Assembly (NCBI GenBank): GCA_013153955.1
Contig: JAADDM010000285.1
Span: 1-44,559, forward strand
Reading direction: 5' to 3'
DNA length: 44,559 nt
From: Gammaproteobacteria bacterium
GTDB taxonomy: Bacteria; Pseudomonadota; Gammaproteobacteria; Thiomicrospirales; Thiomicrospiraceae
Positions 41,332 through 44,559 of the stretch are shown in pieces. A program made the translations under genes and the position numbers. The notes under the pieces were generated by a model. It did no database searches and was not told the DNA's origin. It saw only the letters and a program-made list of their open reading frames with translations. The first letter of the stretch is position 1; the number at the start of each line of letters is the position of its first letter.

Positions 41332-42591
41332 ATGGATAAAATAGTCGTAGATTGTCAGGGTTCTCTGTCAGGTAAAGTTGAAATATCAGGTGCAAAGAAT
41401 GCTGCGTTGCCTATTTTGATGGGGTGCTTATTAGCTGAAACTCCCGTGACTTTGTCCAATGTTCCCCATTTAATGGATGTGACGACCACCATTCAGCTAT
41501 TAGCCTCAATGGGCGTTGAAGTGGAGTTTGATGAACGCTTAAATATTGAATTAGATGCCTCTGTTGTTACTTCGAAAGAAGCCCCTTATGAGTTGGTTAC
41601 GACCATGCGTGCGTCTATTCTTGTCCTAGGGCCGTTGTTAGGGCGTTTTGGCGAAGCGAAAGTCTCTCTGCCTGGTGGCTGTGCCATTGGTTCTCGTCCT
41701 GTTGATATTCATATCAAAGGCATGCAGGCGATGGGGGCGGATATTCAGGTAGAAGAGGGGTATATCCTTGCTAAAATGAATGGCCGTTTACAGGGCGCAG
41801 ATATTTCCATGACGCCCGTGACTGTTACGGGCACAGAGAATCTATTGATGGCCGCCGTTTTGGCCGAGGGCACAACCACTTTAAGAAATGCAGCACGTGA
41901 GCCTGAAGTGACTGATTTGGCGGAGTTCTTAAATAAGATGGGCGCCAAAATCAGTGGCTTAGGGACGAGTACGCTGGTGATTGAAGGTGTTGAGTCGCTA
42001 AAAGGTGTTGAATACTCCGTTATTCCAGACAGAATAGAAGCGGGAACATACCTTGCAGCAGCAGCCGTGGCTAAAAGTAAAGTGACCGTGACAAAAGTTA
42101 ACCCTGAGCATTTAGGGATTGTTTTAGAAAAGTTTGAAGAAGCGGGTGCAGAAATCACCTGTACAGAAGATACCATTACCTTGGATATGCGAGACCGAGA
42201 TTTAAAGCCGGTGAGTCTTGTGACCGATCCCTATCCACTGTTTCCGACCGATATGCAGGCTCAGTTTTTAGTTATGAATGCGTTGGCGGACGGCGTGTCA
42301 ACGATTCAAGAGACCATTTTTGAAAACCGCTTTATGCATGTGTCTGAATTAGCTAGGATGGGGGCGGATATCTCCATTGAAGGCAATACGGCAACCATTC
42401 GAGGCGTTAAGTCTCTAAAAGGTGCGCCCGTCATGGCGACCGATTTGCGCGCCTCCGCAAGTTTGATTATTGCAGGCCTGGTCGCAGAGGGGCAGACCGT
42501 TGTAAATCGTGTCTATCATATAGACCGTGGTTATGAACTGATTGAAGAAAAATTCCATAAAATTGGGGCTCATATTTATCGTACTAACTGA
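41332..42591 (+). CDS. murA: UDP-N-acetylglucosamine 1-carboxyvinyltransferase
   Basis: First committed step of peptidoglycan synthesis: enolpyruvyl transfer from PEP to UDP-GlcNAc. SGAKNAALPILMGCLLA holds the conserved Lys. The catalytic loop reads LPGGCAIGSRPVDIHIKGMQAMGA, with the Cys that fosfomycin modifies. DLRASASLIIAGLVAEG is a later conserved block. Length is 419 aa, complete. Confidence 0.97.
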   Translation: MDKIVVDCQGSLSGKVEISGAKNAALPILMGCLLAETPVTLSNVPHLMDVTTTIQLLASMGVEVEFDERLNIELDASVVTSKEAPYELVTTMRASILVLGPLLGRFGEAKVSLPGGCAIGSRPVDIHIKGMQAMGADIQVEEGYILAKMNGRLQGADISMTPVTVTGTENLLMAAVLAEGTTTLRNAAREPEVTDLAEFLNKMGAKISGLGTSTLVIEGVESLKGVEYSVIPDRIEAGTYLAAAAVAKSKVTVTKVNPEHLGIVLEKFEEAGAEITCTEDTITLDMRDRDLKPVSLVTDPYPLFPTDMQAQFLVMNALADGVSTIQETIFENRFMHVSELARMGADISIEGNTATIRGVKSLKGAPVMATDLRASASLIIAGLVAEGQTVVNRVYHIDRGYELIEEKFHKIGAHIYRTN

Positions 42592-42656
42592 TTAAAATAT
42601 GTGTCACAATTTTTACCTAAAGTCCCGTCAAGGGGCTGTTATCAAATATTTAAGAT

Positions 42657-43310
42657 ATGAATGAAACTATGAATGATCAACTGACAATCGCGCTCTCTAA
42701 AGGGCGTATTTATAAAGATACTTTACCTCTACTTGAAGCGGCAGGCATTGAGCCTTTAGAAGACCCAAGTAAGAGTCGTAAGCTCATCCTTCCAACCAAT
42801 CAACCAAATGTTCGATTGCTGATTGTACGTGCAACAGATGCACCCACTTATGTGGCACATGGTGCGGCGGATATTGGGGTGGCAGGTAAAGATGTTTTGA
42901 TGGAAGCACCAACAGATAACTTGTATGAGTTACTCGATTTAGAAATTGCTAAGTGTCAGTTAATGGTTGCAGGGCCAGAGCATGAGAAGCCTCATGGTCA
43001 CCGTCTTAAAATTGCGACAAAGTATCTTAAATCTGCACAAGCCTACTATGCCCAAAAGGGCGAGCAAGTTGATTTAATTAAGCTTTATGGCTCTATGGAA
43101 ATTGCCCCTTTAATTAATTTAGCAGACCGTATCGTGGATTTAGTCGATACTGGGAATACGCTTAGAGCCAATGGCTTAGTGCCGATGGAGCACATCGCGG
43201 ATATCAGTTCACGTTTGATTGTTAATCAGCACGCATACAAAACCAAATTTGATCAAATCAATACCATTGTCCAACAGTTTAAAACAGTAATAGAGAGTCA
43301 AAATGCTTAA
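42657..43310 (+). CDS. hisG: ATP phosphoribosyltransferase, short form
   Basis: First step of histidine synthesis. It begins LTIALSKGRIYKDTLPLLEAAG and contains LYGSMEIAPLINLADRIVDLVDTGNTLRANGL, the catalytic signature. At 217 aa it lacks the C-terminal regulatory domain of long HisG, so it should need HisZ, which is not in this window. A second in-frame ATG at 42669 is also possible; neither has a strong ribosome site. It overlaps hisD by 8 bases. Confidence 0.95.
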   Translation: MNETMNDQLTIALSKGRIYKDTLPLLEAAGIEPLEDPSKSRKLILPTNQPNVRLLIVRATDAPTYVAHGAADIGVAGKDVLMEAPTDNLYELLDLEIAKCQLMVAGPEHEKPHGHRLKIATKYLKSAQAYYAQKGEQVDLIKLYGSMEIAPLINLADRIVDLVDTGNTLRANGLVPMEHIADISSRLIVNQHAYKTKFDQINTIVQQFKTVIESQNA

Positions 43311-44559
43311 TATTCGTCAATTATCTGCAGGTGCAGAAGGCTTTAATCAAGAGCTAGATACCCTTCTAGCATGGGAAACTGTTTCGAATGAATCAGTGAA
43401 TGATATCGTTAAAGAAGTGGTTAATAACGTCCGTAAAAACGGTGATGCCGCTTTGCTGGAATATACGGCTAAATTTGACCGTATGACGGTTAGCTGTGGG
43501 GCTGACCTAGAGATTCCTAAAGCGGAGTTATTGGCGGCTTTAGAGAGAATTCCTGCGGATCAGAGAGAAGCATTAGAAATCTCTGCCAAGCGCGTACGTG
43601 ACTATCACGAAAAGCAAGTGCAAGCCTCTTGGTCTTACGAAGAAGCGGATGGTACGATGCTAGGTCAGCAAGTGACACCATTAGATACTGTGGGACTGTA
43701 CGTTCCGGGTGGAAAAGCGGCTTACCCTTCATCGGTTATTATGAATGCGATTCCAGCTAAAGTAGCTGGGGTTGAAAAGTTGATTATGGTTGTACCTACA
43801 CCTGATGGTGAGGTGAACGATATGGTGCTTGCCGCCGCGCATATTTGTGAAGTAGATGCTGTGTTTACGTTAGGTGGCGCACAAGCGGTTGCAGCCTTAG
43901 CGTATGGAACAGAAACGGTGCCTGCGGTTGATAAGGTCGTGGGCCCTGGAAATATCTATGTGGCAACTGCTAAGCGTATGGTGTTTGGTACGGTCGGGAT
44001 TGATATGATTGCTGGTCCCTCTGAAATTTTGGTGTACTGTGATGGTAAGACAGATCCAGATTGGATTGCTGTTGACCTGTTCTCTCAAGCAGAGCATGAT
44101 GAAGACGCACAGTCTATTCTGGTAACGCCTGATGCAGCCTTTGCTGAAAAAGTATTAGAGAGTATGAATCGTTTATTACCAACGATGCCTCGTCAAGAGA
44201 TTATTCGTAAAGCCTTGAATGACCGGGGTGCAATTATTGTGGTGGATGATGAGAGCCAGGCGCTTGAGATGATTAATAAAATTGCACCTGAGCACTTAGA
44301 GCTATCAGTTGATGATCCAAAAGCCTTGCTCCCTAAGATTCGCCACGCAGGTGCAATCTTTATGGGTCGTTTTACGGCAGAAGCGATTGGAGATTACTGT
44401 GCTGGCCCTAACCACGTGTTGCCAACCTCAAGAACAGCCCGTTTTTCATCGCCTTTAGGGGTGTATGATTTCCAGAAACGTTCAAGCCTAATTATGTGTT
44501 CTGCCGAAGGGGCAAATACATTAGGTCATATTGCGGGTGTACTCGCTGATGGAGAAGGC
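43303..44559 (+). CDS. hisD: Histidinol dehydrogenase (partial, C-terminus outside window)
   Basis: Last two oxidations of histidine synthesis. From the ATG at 43303 the frame is open for 419 codons to the window end. It starts MLNIRQLSAGAEGFNQELDT and contains YVPGGKAAYPSSVIMNAIPA, VVGPGNIYVATAKRMVFGTV, IDMIAGPSEILV and SQAEHDEDAQSI, with the zinc-binding residues in place. About 10-20 residues should be missing. It overlaps the hisG stop by 8 bases. Confidence 0.96.
   Translation, partial: MLNIRQLSAGAEGFNQELDTLLAWETVSNESVNDIVKEVVNNVRKNGDAALLEYTAKFDRMTVSCGADLEIPKAELLAALERIPADQREALEISAKRVRDYHEKQVQASWSYEEADGTMLGQQVTPLDTVGLYVPGGKAAYPSSVIMNAIPAKVAGVEKLIMVVPTPDGEVNDMVLAAAHICEVDAVFTLGGAQAVAALAYGTETVPAVDKVVGPGNIYVATAKRMVFGTVGIDMIAGPSEILVYCDGKTDPDWIAVDLFSQAEHDEDAQSILVTPDAAFAEKVLESMNRLLPTMPRQEIIRKALNDRGAIIVVDDESQALEMINKIAPEHLELSVDDPKALLPKIRHAGAIFMGRFTAEAIGDYCAGPNHVLPTSRTARFSSPLGVYDFQKRSSLIMCSAEGANTLGHIAGVLADGEG

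Noticed and set aside
41745..42176. 143-codon minus ORF inside murA
   Set aside because: Ser/Thr/Ala-rich antisense of a conserved gene; no independent start signal.
42621..42637. Terminator between murA and hisG (AGTCCC-N5-GGGGCT)
   Set aside because: Six pairs including one G-U and no T-run after it; too weak to call.

Overview
The window looks like chromosomal DNA of a gammaproteobacterium. Supporting signs are the LPS transport genes in two places (lptFG; kdsC-lptC-lptA-lptB), the mlaFEDCB-yadGH-ibaG-murA-hisG-hisD run, yajC-secD-secF, queA-tgt and holC-pepA divergent from lptFG. The gene content and protein style suggest a Thiomicrospira/Hydrogenovibrio-like sulfur oxidiser (Piscirickettsiaceae), but that placement is inference from memory of gene order, not from a search.

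Layout. 1-4,378: holC (partial) and pepA on the minus strand, divergent from lptF-lptG. 4,456-10,686: a minus-strand block with rlmJ and a sugar-nucleotide operon galU-pgi-ugd-like-manB. The dehydrogenase in it lacks the catalytic cysteine of UDP-glucose dehydrogenases. 10,890-11,026: a strong promoter and tRNA-Asn(GUU).

10,980-19,634: an integrated mobile island of about 8.6 kb. It is bounded by a perfect 51-bp direct repeat of the 3' part of tRNA-Asn. It carries a tyrosine integrase and overlapping excisionase-like gene at the tRNA end, a MOBV-type relaxase with a dyad-rich upstream region (candidate oriT), a C-terminal fragment of a DotA/TraY-type conjugation membrane protein followed by an unknown gene, a class II Fic protein, an AT-rich repeat-bearing stretch with a decayed gene and a 55-codon ORF, a Phd/ParE toxin-antitoxin pair, and a 312-aa unknown protein next to the right end. 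It looks mobilisable rather than self-transmissible, because no other transfer genes are present.

19,637-28,199: the original tRNA-Asn terminator, tRNA-Val(GAC) and tRNA-Leu(CAA) on the minus strand behind a consensus promoter, queA, tgt, yajC, secD, secF and prfC. 28,336-34,911 (minus): an OmpA-family lipoprotein, mgtE, hpf, lptB-lptA-lptC-kdsC and yrbG. rpoN and kdsD, often found in this cluster in other gammaproteobacteria, are absent from their usual slots. 35,240-44,559 (plus): a DUF72-like protein, the mla phospholipid transport operon, an ABC-2 exporter, ibaG, murA, hisG (short form) and hisD (cut by the window end).

Much of the core content serves the cell envelope: LPS export (Lpt), KDO synthesis (KdsC), sugar nucleotides (GalU, Pgi, ManB), outer-membrane lipid asymmetry (Mla), peptidoglycan precursor synthesis (MurA) and protein export (YajC-SecDF). 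The most unusual material is the tRNA-Asn island and the altered dehydrogenase.
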